Below are positions 34,836-43,944 of a stretch of DNA of 53,733 nt, in pieces. Under the pieces are notes generated by a model. That model ran no database searches and was not told where the DNA came from. It saw nothing but the letters and a program-made list of their open reading frames with translations. This DNA comes from Nitrososphaeria archaeon (GTDB lineage Archaea; Thermoproteota; Nitrososphaeria; Conexivisphaerales; DTJL01), in the NCBI GenBank assembly GCA_029775965.1, contig JARVJU010000013.1, positions 1-53,733 on the forward strand, given 5' to 3'. The position numbers were made by a program, and so were the translations under genes. Positions within the stretch are counted from its first letter, which is position 1; each line of letters starts with the position of its first letter.

Positions 34836-36005
34836 ATGTATATGATATCACACAATGGTATAAAAGGAGATCCACTTCTTATGATACCAGGGCCAACAAA
34901 CCTACATCCACGGGTCCTTCAGGTAATGTCCGAGCCACAACTTGGTCATACCGGTACGAAATTCTACTCTGAATTCGTAGACATATTGGATTTGACCAAG
35001 TATACATTCAAAACAAAAGGCAATGTGATAGTCTTCTCAGGCTCGGGAACTTCAGGAATGGAGGCAGCAGCAAGTAGTGCAATAGAGCCTGGAGAAAAAG
35101 TGCTTAGCCTTGAAACGGGATTCTTTGGAAAGAGATTTTCAAGTATAGCTGAAATCTATGGAGCTAACGTAACCAAGCTTACAGTACCCGATGGATCAGA
35201 ATTTGATCCTGGAACCTTGGATGAAAGAATGTCCAAGGGATCTTATGACGTTGTGTTGATGACACATGTTGAGACTAGCACTGGAGTTGAGAATAGAGTG
35301 AAGGAACTTGTTAGAATAGCCAAAAAGCATGGTGCATTAACAATAGTTGACGCAGTTGCTTCATTAGGAGGGTGTGAACTGGATTTTGATGACTGGGGAA
35401 TAGATATCGCATTTGCAGGTTCTCAAAAAGCTATTGCTGCACCACCTGGAGCCATGCTGATGGCTATTTCTGAAAAAGCTATTCAAAAAATACAGAATAG
35501 AAAGACCCCAGTTAAATCCTACTATTATAACCTCGAAAGATGGATGGATGTAATGAAAGACCCACACATATACCTGACAACTCCATCCACAGCTGTACTG
35601 CGAGCATTGAGGGTTGCACTGCAAATGGTCAAAGAAGAAGGAATAGAACAGAGAATACGCAGGCACAAGGAACTGTCGGATTTATTTTTAAGGTCACTCA
35701 AATCTGCTAACATAAGCATATTCTCAAACAGACCATCACCTACTGTTACTGCTATAAAGGTGAGTAATGCCACAGCAATTCAAAAGAAGATCCTTGATAT
35801 GCATAATATAATGGTGGCTACGGGGTTAGCCAATCACAAGGATGACATGCTGAGAATAGGCCATATGGGTAACATAACAGAGGAAGAATTGTTGATGACA
35901 CTCTTTGCTCTGCTTGATATTCTTAAACAAACAGGACAGAACATAGATGTCGCGGGCTCAATCGGAGTCTTCTTCGATAGGATAAAGGTAACAGCCACAG
36001 CTTAG
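34836..36005 (+). CDS. Class V aminotransferase (serine/alanine-glyoxylate type)
   Basis: The 389-residue PLP enzyme has MIPGPTNLHPRVLQ, FSGSGTSGMEAA, VDAVASLGGCELDFDDWGID and the PLP-binding lysine in FAGSQKAIAAPPG. That set is typical of alanine- or serine-glyoxylate and serine-pyruvate aminotransferases. It converts glyoxylate to glycine or serine to hydroxypyruvate; the amino donor cannot be told from sequence. It starts at ATG 34836 (or 34842, MISHNG). A 64-aa membrane protein follows after 11 bp. Confidence 0.92.
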   Translation: MYMISHNGIKGDPLLMIPGPTNLHPRVLQVMSEPQLGHTGTKFYSEFVDILDLTKYTFKTKGNVIVFSGSGTSGMEAAASSAIEPGEKVLSLETGFFGKRFSSIAEIYGANVTKLTVPDGSEFDPGTLDERMSKGSYDVVLMTHVETSTGVENRVKELVRIAKKHGALTIVDAVASLGGCELDFDDWGIDIAFAGSQKAIAAPPGAMLMAISEKAIQKIQNRKTPVKSYYYNLERWMDVMKDPHIYLTTPSTAVLRALRVALQMVKEEGIEQRIRRHKELSDLFLRSLKSANISIFSNRPSPTVTAIKVSNATAIQKKILDMHNIMVATGLANHKDDMLRIGHMGNITEEELLMTLFALLDILKQTGQNIDVAGSIGVFFDRIKVTATA

Positions 36006-36016
36006 CAAGTATTTGC

Positions 36017-36211
36017 ATGACTACTAGAGATTCAATAAAGCCAAGCAGGATATTTGTATCATTACTTGCAGTGGTATCTGTATTATGGATTGCCGTGGGC
36101 TTGGAAGAAAGTATTAAGGGTTCGCATAATGGTGTAATAATACTTCTTTCTGGCTCATTATTTTTATTAGTTGCTGCCATAGGAGTTATAGTGCAGCGTT
36201 TCTTGTACTAA
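36017..36211 (+). CDS. Small two-helix membrane protein, 64 aa
   Basis: Two hydrophobic helices are visible, FVSLLAVVSVLWIAVGL and GVIILLSGSLFLLVAAIGVIV, joined by a short charged loop. It starts 11 bp after the aminotransferase stop and ends 59 bp before the ZIP transporter, so it may belong to one unit. No family is recognised. It could be a small subunit or regulator of the neighbouring transporter, but nothing shows this directly. Confidence 0.55.
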   Translation: MTTRDSIKPSRIFVSLLAVVSVLWIAVGLEESIKGSHNGVIILLSGSLFLLVAAIGVIVQRFLY

Positions 36212-36270
36212 TTTTTCCTGTCTGGAATTGCTAGAAAAACACATATTCATCCTGTTTTGAGCAACATTAA

Positions 36271-37038
36271 ATGGATTTCATTCAGACATCAATTACAGGC
36301 GCAATAGCCGGTCTTACAATATTTATCAGTCTACCAGCTGGTAAAATTGGTCGGTTATCACAAAGGACTAAGGGATTTGTTGACGGCATAGCAATAGGAA
36401 TACTTGCCTTTCTCTTCTATGATGTCACTTCAAACGCGATAAATCCAATAGAATTATCATTTAAATCTCTAGCCATGTATAACGATTCTGTTTTGATGAT
36501 TATAGCTCTAGTGATAGGATTTGGTGTCTTCTTTATCGGGCTTTCTTACTATAGCACAAGGTTTCGATCTGAGAAAATGAACGATCCATTTCATCTTTCT
36601 ACTTTAATAGCTAGCGGCATAGGGATACACAATTTCGGAGAGGGTCTTGCCATAGGAGCATCAGCGTCAGAGGGTTTGATTTCATTAGCAATACTCCTTG
36701 TTATAGGGTTTGCACTGCATAATTCAACAGAGGGTTTTGGAATAGTAGCACCTCTGCTATCCTCATCTCAATCAAAGACCTCTTGGTTATTTCTGTTCAA
36801 GATGGGTTTGATAGGTGGTGGACCTACTATTATAGGCTCTATGATAGGCTTCTTCGTCATAAACAGGATAATGTATGTAGCTCTAATGTCTGCAGCTGGT
36901 GGCGCAATTCTTTTTGTTGTATTGCAACTTTATGGAGCAGGGAAGGCATTTAAATCAGATCGTGCACTTGGGAGTGGTGTCTTTATCGGATTTGTGATAG
37001 CCTTTATCACTGATATATTTGTGTCTACATATGTATAG
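36271..37038 (+). CDS. ZIP-family metal transporter
   Basis: The 255-residue protein has about eight membrane helices. The two metal-site helices carry GIGIHNFGEGLAIGASASEG and FALHNSTEGFGIV, the ZIP signatures with His, Asn and Glu ligands. ZIP proteins bring Zn(II), Fe(II) or Mn(II) into the cytoplasm. A charged loop (YSTRFRSEKMNDP) separates the halves. It lies between the small membrane protein and proline dehydrogenase; metal specificity cannot be read from the sequence. Confidence 0.9.
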   Translation: MDFIQTSITGAIAGLTIFISLPAGKIGRLSQRTKGFVDGIAIGILAFLFYDVTSNAINPIELSFKSLAMYNDSVLMIIALVIGFGVFFIGLSYYSTRFRSEKMNDPFHLSTLIASGIGIHNFGEGLAIGASASEGLISLAILLVIGFALHNSTEGFGIVAPLLSSSQSKTSWLFLFKMGLIGGGPTIIGSMIGFFVINRIMYVALMSAAGGAILFVVLQLYGAGKAFKSDRALGSGVFIGFVIAFITDIFVSTYV

Positions 37039-37082
37039 TAAAGTATTTGAACAGTTATGCTGAAGATTAGCTCAGGCGCCCG

Positions 37083-37934
37083 GTGAAACCAGTGTCTTCA
37101 TTACTGTTGCCTGTAGCAAAGCATTTTATAGCAGGAACCACAATTTCTGACGTTATAGAACAAGGTAAAATCTTAAACGCCAAAGGATACAAAATTATTG
37201 CAAATTTTTTGGGAGAAGATGTTATCTCAGATGATGCGATAGAGAATACTGTTCAGGAGTATCTAAATCTTTACGATTTATTGGATGAAAATAGGATTGC
37301 TGGAAGCGTAAGTGTGAAGTTGACACAGCTTGGACTTACACTATCAAACGAAAAAGCAATTTTGAACCTAAAAAGAATACTAGATAAAGCAAAATCGCTC
37401 GATAGGTATCTCTGGCTTGATATGGAGGGTTCAAAGTATACCGACAGCATAATAGAGATATATCTTTCAGCACTGAAGGAATATAATAATGTGGGGCTAG
37501 CTATACAAGCATATCTAAAGAGGACAGAGTCCGACTTGGATAGAATCCTTCCAAAGGGTGGACAGGTTAGACTGTGCAAAGGAGCATATAATGAACCAGC
37601 ATCAATTGCGATAAAGAAAAGACCAGATATAAGAGAAAATTACAAAAAACTTCTAAAAAGACTTTTTGAACAAGGTAACTTTTTCGCTATTGCTACTCAT
37701 GATGAGGATCTGATAAGTTTTGCAGCTGAGCTGTCTAAACAATCAAACGTACAAAATTTTGAGTTTCAGGTACTGAAGGGAGTTAGAGAGGACATGCAAG
37801 CAAGGATTCTAGGCAACGGCTATACAGTATCGATTTATTTGCCATATGGGAAAGAATGGCTTCCTTATGCCATAAGAAGAATAAGGGAAAGAAGGAGAAA
37901 CATATTCCTTCTCTTCAGAGCACTTCTTGGGTAG
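37083..37934 (+). CDS. Proline dehydrogenase
   Basis: The 283-residue monofunctional PRODH oxidises proline to pyrroline-5-carboxylate with FAD. TIM-barrel motifs seen are SVSVKLTQLGL, LDMEGSKYTD, VGLAIQAYLKRTESDL, VRLCKGAYNEP, IATHDEDL, FEFQVLKGVRED and YLPYGKEWLPYAIRRI. The RR in the last motif binds the proline carboxylate. It starts with GTG at 37083. It is nearly the usual length for the bacterial/archaeal single-domain enzyme. Confidence 0.92.
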   Translation: MKPVSSLLLPVAKHFIAGTTISDVIEQGKILNAKGYKIIANFLGEDVISDDAIENTVQEYLNLYDLLDENRIAGSVSVKLTQLGLTLSNEKAILNLKRILDKAKSLDRYLWLDMEGSKYTDSIIEIYLSALKEYNNVGLAIQAYLKRTESDLDRILPKGGQVRLCKGAYNEPASIAIKKRPDIRENYKKLLKRLFEQGNFFAIATHDEDLISFAAELSKQSNVQNFEFQVLKGVREDMQARILGNGYTVSIYLPYGKEWLPYAIRRIRERRRNIFLLFRALLG

Positions 37935-38003
37935 CGTATCTTTTTATACATTTCCGTACAGAATATTTATATAATGTAGCGAATACAGCATCATAGGTCA
38001 TAA

Positions 38004-39276
38004 ATGGAATCTATAGTCGCTGTTCATCTGACTCATGATGAGATTCCGACACGATGGTACAACGTCCTTCCAAGGCTACCAGAACCATTGCCTCCTCCAC
38101 TTGATCCTGAAACAATGCAGCCAGTGAATCCAGTCAAACTTGAAAGGATATTTGCAAAAGAGCTGATAAGACAGGAAGTCTCCTCTGAACAATATATCAA
38201 GATACCTGATGAAGTGATAGAAGCCTACAAATCTGTAGGAAGACCAACACCATTATTCAGAGCTAAAAAGTTGGAAGAAGTGTTACATACACCAGCAGAA
38301 ATATATTTCAAAGCAGAGTCATTGAACATAGCAGGGAACCGAAAAACTCGTTACAGAAACCGGTGCAGGACAATGGGGAACAGCATTAGCTATGGCCACT
38401 GCTATATTCGGATTAAAATGTGAAGTATACATGGTCAGAGCAAGCTATGATCAGAAGCCAGGAAGAAAGATAATTATGGAAACACTTGGTGCAAGGATTT
38501 ATCCGTCTCCTAGCCAGAACACCACTTATGGGCAAAAACTGTTGAAAGAGAACCCAAATCATCCAGGCTCTTTGGGTGTGGCAATCAGCGAAGCTCTTGA
38601 GGTGACGTTAAGAGAAGAAACAACGAGGTACTCTCTCGGATCAGTTTTGAATCATGTTCTTTTGCATCAAACAGTGGTAGGTCAGGAAGCGAAGAGTCAA
38701 TTAGAAGCAATAGATAGGACACCAGATGTTGTGATAGGTTGCATAGGAAGGGGCTCTAATTTTGCAGGCTTTGCTTATCCATTCCTTGATGATAAACTTG
38801 CAAAAAAGAAGCCTGATATGAGATTTATTGCAGTGGAGCCTACAGCAGTACCATCAACGACCAAAGGCAAGTATGAATACGATTTTGGAGATTCAGCTGG
38901 AATGACACCACTGCTCAAGATGTATACGTTAGGTCATAACTTCACTCCTCCGCCCATACATGCAGGAGGTCTTCGTTATCATGGTAAAGCACCATCCCTC
39001 TGCCTTCTCATAAATAAACATGTAATCGAATCTGTAGCATATGATCAATTGCAGGTATTCGAAGCTGCAAGACTATTTGCTAGAAGCACCGGTATAATTT
39101 CTGCACCAGAGTCTGCCCACGCGATAAAGAAAGCCATAGATGAAGCCATAGAAGCAAGAAGAATGGGTGAAAAAAGAATCATAGCATTTAATCTTAGCGG
39201 TCATGGTCTGCTTGACCTTAGCGCTTATGAGCAATATAACTCAAATAAATTGACAAACCCAATGTACGAACCCTAA
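38004..39276 (+). pseudogene. trpB: trpB2 (tryptophan synthase beta-like) with deletion of the PLP-lysine segment
   Basis: The first 111 residues match TrpB2 ([46 protein letters not shown]). Family members continue GSHK-LN-(~15 residues) before [13 protein letters not shown]. Here GCAGG joins directly to GAACCGAAAAACTCG (38331-38350), so about 20 residues including the Schiff-base lysine are missing and the frame is shifted. The remaining C-terminal part (38350-39276) is intact, with [14 protein letters not shown] and [13 protein letters not shown]. Unless the gap is an assembly error, the enzyme is dead. TrpB2 makes tryptophan from indole and serine. Confidence 0.85.
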
Positions 39277-39437
39277 ACATCAAATAATAACAAACATCAC
39301 CAAAAGAATTCAATAAATATATTTTCATCTTTAATATTCGAATTCCTTGCAGTAATTACGCAAGATAAAGCATCGTATTCAGAGATGAATTCCCAATAAC
39401 TTTTTATCTACATCGCGCAAGGTGATTACGGTCCCGC

Positions 39438-39610
39438 CCCGCGGTAAGGGTTAAAGATTCCCCCGTAGGCTCAGCCTGGTAGAGCTTCCGACACCAGTTG
39501 TTAGCTGACTGGTGGGAGACGCTGTAGTGGCTGGCCTTGGTCAGCCCACCCAGCCTACTAGGCGAACAGAAACCGGAGTGTCGCAGGCTCAAATCCTGCC
39601 CGCGGGACCA
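39438..39610 (+). tRNA. tRNA-Tyr (GTA) with three inferred introns, CCA encoded
   Basis: The acceptor arm CCCGCGG (39438) pairs perfectly with CCGCGGG (39600-39606). C1-G72 is the tyrosine signature in archaea. The D arm GCTC-AGCCTGGTA-GAGC, variable loop GTGTC and T arm GCAGG/CCTGC follow tRNA-Tyr. About 21 extra bases lie between acceptor and D stem. Between the two halves of the anticodon stem are 31 extra bases before T33 and about 44 after position 37. Removing these leaves the loop CTGTAGA with anticodon GTA at 39524-39526. The extra segments form their own hairpins (CACCAGT/ACTGGTG; GGCTG/CAGCC). Exact splice sites are not certain. Confidence 0.78.
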
Positions 39611-39659
39611 CATTTTAACGTATGAATAGATAAATACCTGTATTTCGAGGAAACTATAC

Positions 39660-40043
39660 ATGAGCACCGACGAAAAGAAACCCAGAAGACGATCAGTCAA
39701 GCAAAGACAACAGAAAGAGCAAAAGGAGCAAAAAAGAAGGCCAACGCGAAGTAGAAGAAAAATTCCTCAAGAAGAACCAAAAAAAGAGGAAGCAAAGGAG
39801 AAGAAAAAGGAACAAACTCAAATAAAACTAAGTTCTCCGGTTTTCGCTTCAGTCAAAGCAAGGTTGCATGAGGTAAATAAAGTAAGAATTGGAAAAGGTT
39901 TTTCCTTGGCTGAGATAGCTAAGGTGGGCCTAAGTGCTTCCCTAGCCAGAAAACTTGGATTATATGTAGATCCACGTAGAAAATCATCTCATGAAGAGAA
40001 TATTAGAATATTGAACAGTGCGTTAAGAAAGATCACTTCCTGA
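39660..40043 (+). CDS. rpl13e: Ribosomal protein L13e
   Basis: The 127-residue protein has a very basic, low-complexity N-terminus (RRRSVKQRQQKEQKEQKRRP) and the L13e domain from about residue 60: GFSLAEIAKVGLSASLARKLG, then YVDPRRKSSHEENI. L13e is patchily distributed in archaea, so it is also a taxonomic clue. Its 3' end overlaps the convergent OGG1-like gene by 21 bp. The extended basic tail is longer than the core domain requires. Confidence 0.88.
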   Translation: MSTDEKKPRRRSVKQRQQKEQKEQKRRPTRSRRKIPQEEPKKEEAKEKKKEQTQIKLSSPVFASVKARLHEVNKVRIGKGFSLAEIAKVGLSASLARKLGLYVDPRRKSSHEENIRILNSALRKITS

Positions 40044-40973
40044 TCTCATGTGTTCAAATAAGAATTCCTGATATATACCTGCATAGTGACCAAAATAGTT
40101 TCTTGCTTTTTCTGACACCCTCTCGTATCCCTTAACTGTTAATCCAGTTTTCTTTGGGTTTACATCAATTAGCGACGGATAATATTTTGCCAGCCCGCGA
40201 AAAACCCATCTATCTATAGGAAATGCCTCCATCTTCTCAAAAGCAAAGAGAAGAACACAGTCTGCTACTTTGGGTCCTATTCCCTTAATATGACTCTTGC
40301 CGTATAATAGGGCGCTCCAAGCATCTTGATAACTCTGCTTCCTTATCACTTCAAAATCCAGGCTTCCGTTAACTATCCGCTTAGCAAAGTCTACAAGATA
40401 TGTCCATTTTCTTCCTAGGAATTTGGCGGTAGGTCTTTTCATATTGAGTAACTCATTCGGTTGAGGGATTAAACGAATGCAATAGTCATTTTCGCAGATA
40501 GATGAGCTGGAGGCTGATAATCGATCAAGAACGGATTCAATAGCAATTATGCTTATACCCGAAGAGATTATGTATGCTATAAAGCAGTCCCAGGGTTCCT
40601 GCCTGACGATTCTTAATCCATTATATTTCTTCATTATTGATTGTGTGATTTGGTCCTTTGGAAAGGTGTCAAGCACCCTTCTATAATCCAAATCCAGCAT
40701 AAAGAACCATCTGATGTCATCTTCTTTTAGTTCTGGGTTTGATCTGAATTCTAATACATTCTTATTGCAACGAAGCAGAACGGCAGATCCCTTTATGGGT
40801 CCTAGCCATGAATCATCAATCTTTCTCCATCGGAACACTTGACCGCTTCCAAGTGTCAAATCTAGGCTAAGTGTTTCATTCAAGCGCACTTTCTTTAACA
40901 AATGCTTAAGCAAAAGAAGATTCCTAAATAAATTCTTAGTATCATTTGGTGAAGTTTTTAACTTAGTAAGCAT
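40023..40973 (-). CDS. ogg1: 8-oxoguanine DNA glycosylase (OGG1-like)
   Basis: The 316-residue glycosylase/lyase has an N-terminal domain with GQVFRWRKIDDSW, and the HhH-GPD motif IKGIGPKVADCVLLFAFEKM, whose Lys is the catalytic nucleophile, followed by FPIDRWV with the conserved Asp. The SNNNI segment, which in human OGG1 contacts the opposite cytosine, reads SSGISII here, so opposite-base recognition may differ. It removes oxidised guanine from DNA. It is divergent from the cobalamin adenosyltransferase with a 21-bp gap. Confidence 0.88.
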   Translation of the reverse strand: MLTKLKTSPNDTKNLFRNLLLLKHLLKKVRLNETLSLDLTLGSGQVFRWRKIDDSWLGPIKGSAVLLRCNKNVLEFRSNPELKEDDIRWFFMLDLDYRRVLDTFPKDQITQSIMKKYNGLRIVRQEPWDCFIAYIISSGISIIAIESVLDRLSASSSSICENDYCIRLIPQPNELLNMKRPTAKFLGRKWTYLVDFAKRIVNGSLDFEVIRKQSYQDAWSALLYGKSHIKGIGPKVADCVLLFAFEKMEAFPIDRWVFRGLAKYYPSLIDVNPKKTGLTVKGYERVSEKARNYFGHYAGIYQEFLFEHMRSGSDLS

Positions 40974-40994
40974 GTATTCATCAGGCGATATAAC

Positions 40995-41519
40995 TTGAGC
41001 AAGAAGCCGTTCACCGCTACAGGGGATAAAGGCGAGACATCAGTAGCAACAGGACGAGTGGCAAAGGATTCGTTGGTGGTGCAAGCCCTAGGGGATATAG
41101 ATGAACTGGATTGCTTTCTTGGGTTTGCAAGGACAAAGGTACAAACTCAAGAGGTGAAAGAGCTGCTAAAGCAAATTCAGCTAAAGTTGTTTACTTATGC
41201 AGCTGTAATTCATAATATGAGAGAATACAAAATAACGCAGGTTGATGTTGAATGGCTGGAGCAAAAAGCTATAGAATTTGACAAAGAATTGCCTGAATTA
41301 AGGCACTTTATTCTTCCTGCTGGAAGTGAAGGAAGTATAGCATTGCACATTGCTAGGGCAGTATGCAGAAGAGCGGAAAGAAGTGTAGTGGCTCTTGATA
41401 GGCAAAGAAAACTGCCTGAGCATAGTATACCTTTCATAAACAGACTCTCTTCATTACTTTTTGTTCTTGCGAGGTACATTAATGTCAAAGAAGGGATTAA
41501 TGAAGAGCTTGTAGCTTAA
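40995..41519 (+). CDS. Cob(I)alamin adenosyltransferase, PduO type
   Basis: The 174-residue enzyme makes adenosylcobalamin. Motifs are the N-terminal TGDKGETSVATGRVAKDS (ATP binding), ALGDIDELDCFLGFA, and the C-terminal ARAVCRRAERSVVAL with FINRLSSLLFVLARYIN. The TTG start gives MSKKPFTATGDKG. Adenosylcobalamin is the cofactor of the methylmalonyl-CoA mutase encoded at 49-51 kb, giving a functional link across the window. Confidence 0.93.
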   Translation: MSKKPFTATGDKGETSVATGRVAKDSLVVQALGDIDELDCFLGFARTKVQTQEVKELLKQIQLKLFTYAAVIHNMREYKITQVDVEWLEQKAIEFDKELPELRHFILPAGSEGSIALHIARAVCRRAERSVVALDRQRKLPEHSIPFINRLSSLLFVLARYINVKEGINEELVA

Positions 41520-41565
41520 TTTGATCAATGAAGAATTACTCGGAGTCAAAAACAAGAGGTAGAGA

Positions 41566-42252
41566 ATGTCCATCAGATTTGAATCTTTGGAAGAGTTATC
41601 TGAGGAAATAATAGCCTGTAGGCTGTGTCCGAGACTCGTGAGATTTCGCGAAACAGTACCTGCGAGGAAAGCCTTTACTAATACTCAGTACTGGAGGAAG
41701 CCTGTTCCGGGATTTGGGGACCCGGAAGCTTGGCTAGTGATAGTAGGTCTTGCACCTGCGGCGCATGGAGGAAATAGGACTGGTAGAGTCTTTACTGGGG
41801 ATGAAACAGGCAGATTCCTTGTGCAAGCACTGTATAGAACAGGGTTTGCAAATCAACCTGAATCTGTGTCCAGGGATGACGGTCTAAAACTGAAGGGTTG
41901 CTTTTTGACGGCAGCGGTAAAATGCGTACCTCCAGATAACAAGCCTACAAGAGAAGAATGCAACAATTGTAGTAGATACCTTGATGCTGAGTTCTATTTG
42001 CTGAAGAATAAGAAGGCCATTCTCGCACTTGGTAAAATAGCCTTCGATGCATGCTTGGACTATGTAAAGAGGGTTGGCAAGAGTGTAAGAGGCTTAAAAT
42101 TCGCCCATGGAGCAAGGTATCAAATAGACGGAGTGCCAGAATTGTATGCATCATACCATCCCACACCACGCAACACTTACACCAAGAAACTAACAATGGA
42201 AATGATGACAGACCTCTTAGATAAGATAAAGCAGAATCATATGCCTCGCTAA
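41566..42252 (+). CDS. Uracil-DNA glycosylase, family 5 (UDGb) type
   Basis: The 228-residue protein shows VIVGLAPAAHGGNRTGRVFTGD, the UDGb active-site signature, and ASYHPTPRNTYT near the C-terminus. Four cysteines for a 4Fe-4S cluster are visible in CRLCPRLV and CVPPDNKPTREECNNC. UDGb removes uracil and some deaminated purines from DNA and is common in thermophilic archaea. It lies 46 bp after the adenosyltransferase on the same strand. Confidence 0.9.
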   Translation: MSIRFESLEELSEEIIACRLCPRLVRFRETVPARKAFTNTQYWRKPVPGFGDPEAWLVIVGLAPAAHGGNRTGRVFTGDETGRFLVQALYRTGFANQPESVSRDDGLKLKGCFLTAAVKCVPPDNKPTREECNNCSRYLDAEFYLLKNKKAILALGKIAFDACLDYVKRVGKSVRGLKFAHGARYQIDGVPELYASYHPTPRNTYTKKLTMEMMTDLLDKIKQNHMPR

Positions 42253-42371
42253 GGCTATGATTCATTGGCAAGTCTCTTTGTTAGAATATTAGCCAAAATT
42301 ATTATAGTTCTTTGCTAAAACGATAAATTTATTAGGGTGCTGATATCCAATAAAGGGAGGTGGCTGATCGC

Positions 42372-42482
42372 TTGGATAAAAAGGCAGTAGTAAAGGAGCT
42401 CGCCCCGATAGCTGTACTGGCACTATTAGGTGTTGCACCTATCATCCTAGACTGGGTGGGTGGAGTAGTAGACCTAGGTTAA
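42372..42482 (+). CDS. 36-aa membrane peptide with strong Shine-Dalgarno
   Basis: A TTG-to-TAA frame encodes a charged N-terminus (MDKKAVVKELAP), one hydrophobic segment (IAVLALLGVAPIIL) and the tail DWVGGVVDLG. GGGAGG at 42355-42360 is placed 11 bases upstream of the TTG. A GTG at 42360 in the same frame overlaps this site and is a less likely start. TTTATTAG upstream may be the promoter. No family is recognised. It stands alone between the UDG gene and a convergent regulator. Confidence 0.5.
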   Translation: MDKKAVVKELAPIAVLALLGVAPIILDWVGGVVDLG

Positions 42483-42550
42483 CGAGTAGTGCATTATCTT
42501 AACACATCACATTTTTATTTAATACATTTCGGTTAGATTAGTAAAAAATT

Positions 42551-43660
42551 TTATTGTTTATATGTCATCTGAAGGTTCTGTAGGCCAGATACATTTTTCT
42601 TTATATCGAAAGTCCATTTCCTAAAGGTTGGATCATATAGGTTATAAGGCAGGGTAAATGCTCCGGATTCGAAAACATCAAGGACTCTCTCTTCTAGCTT
42701 TGAGCCCAAATCTCCTAAATTTTTGTGCATATAATATTTATAATCCATAATCTGGTCAACTGGAATACATACTCCTGATACAAACAACTGTCTGTTATCA
42801 GAAATAATTTCACTCCAAGTGAATGGCAAGCCGTAAATTACTCTACGCATGAGATCCATTTCTGACCTGGTTAAACGCTCCATGTATAATCTCATAAAGA
42901 CAATTCTGTGCATGCGAGTACTTTCTATATCTCCCATCCATCTTACGGTATAATTCTTAATCATATTTCTTCCTAATACGTGGCTAAGATAATGATATTG
43001 TAGTGTCTTGACATTCGAACCAATCTTTTTTGAAATATCAGCTATAGTACTCATGGAGTTTACTGTCAGCTCTTTAATAAGTAAGAGGTCAGACTTGTCA
43101 AATTCTACATCCTTAATTTCTTCAGGAGTGATTTGAGGTATATCTGCAGGAAGAGAAAGATGCTGCCAGTCTATATCCCATATTTCTCTTTGAAAGTCGA
43201 AGTATTCAGGTTTTAAAGAAATGTAGTTTATCCAAGCGATAGGCCATAGGGAGTAGCTTTCAAGTATTTTATAGTCTATCATCGCATCCAAGAACTCCGT
43301 GAATTCATTTTTGAATTCGATTGGAACTTGAAACAGGCAATAATGCCTTTTTGTCATTAACTCTGCTGAATAATAGGTTAGATACGACAACTCATGTAAA
43401 CTCTGCAGTAAAGCCTTAGCGACAGACCTATAATTATCCGTAAAGGTCAAATGGGCCATGAATCTTTGCAATCCTAGTTTTGAAGTATCGGGGATGGCAT
43501 GTATGTATATCCCCTTAGCAACAAGCTGACTTTTTATTTTGTATCTCACAGTTTCTGCGGGTATACCAGTAAGCCTGGCTAACTGAGAAAAGTTTCTAGG
43601 CCCAGCCTGAATAATAGCTTTGACGAGCTTTACCGTAGGATCTTCTGCACGTGTTGGCAA
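42551..43660 (-). CDS. Tandem winged-helix transcriptional regulator (Lrp/AsnC-type HTH)
   Basis: The 369-residue protein has a winged HTH near the N-terminus (NFSQLARLTGIPAETVRYKI) and a second near residue 205 (STIADISKKIGSNVKTLQYH). Each is followed by a ligand-domain-like beta region (QRFMAHLTFTDNY; RMHRIVFMRLYMERL). The two halves look like an internal duplication. Such regulators are abundant in Thaumarchaeota. It is divergent from thrC, and a perfect palindrome lies in the shared intergenic region, so thrC-moaD-moeB may be a target. Confidence 0.75.
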   Translation of the reverse strand: MPTRAEDPTVKLVKAIIQAGPRNFSQLARLTGIPAETVRYKIKSQLVAKGIYIHAIPDTSKLGLQRFMAHLTFTDNYRSVAKALLQSLHELSYLTYYSAELMTKRHYCLFQVPIEFKNEFTEFLDAMIDYKILESYSLWPIAWINYISLKPEYFDFQREIWDIDWQHLSLPADIPQITPEEIKDVEFDKSDLLLIKELTVNSMSTIADISKKIGSNVKTLQYHYLSHVLGRNMIKNYTVRWMGDIESTRMHRIVFMRLYMERLTRSEMDLMRRVIYGLPFTWSEIISDNRQLFVSGVCIPVDQIMDYKYYMHKNLGDLGSKLEERVLDVFESGAFTLPYNLYDPTFRKWTFDIKKNVSGLQNLQMTYKQ

Positions 43661-43944
43661 AATATTTCACCCATTTTACCCTTTTGACTTTTGTGCCTTG
43701 TCTTTTAATCGTTTTGTCCCTAGTTTTACTTTTTATGAATATAATGTTGCTATATCTACTATAAAGGATAAATAACAGGACTTGATTAAGAAATATAGGT
43801 ACCAGGACTTTCGTGTTGATTCATAAGTTTTAGGTTCTTAATGACGATTTTCCGGTGCTTAAGCTTCCCTAAAATCAGTTTAAGATTGCAATATAAAATA
43901 GTAAGAGAAGCTATCTGATAAGGATGTCAGCATCAAAAGGAAGG

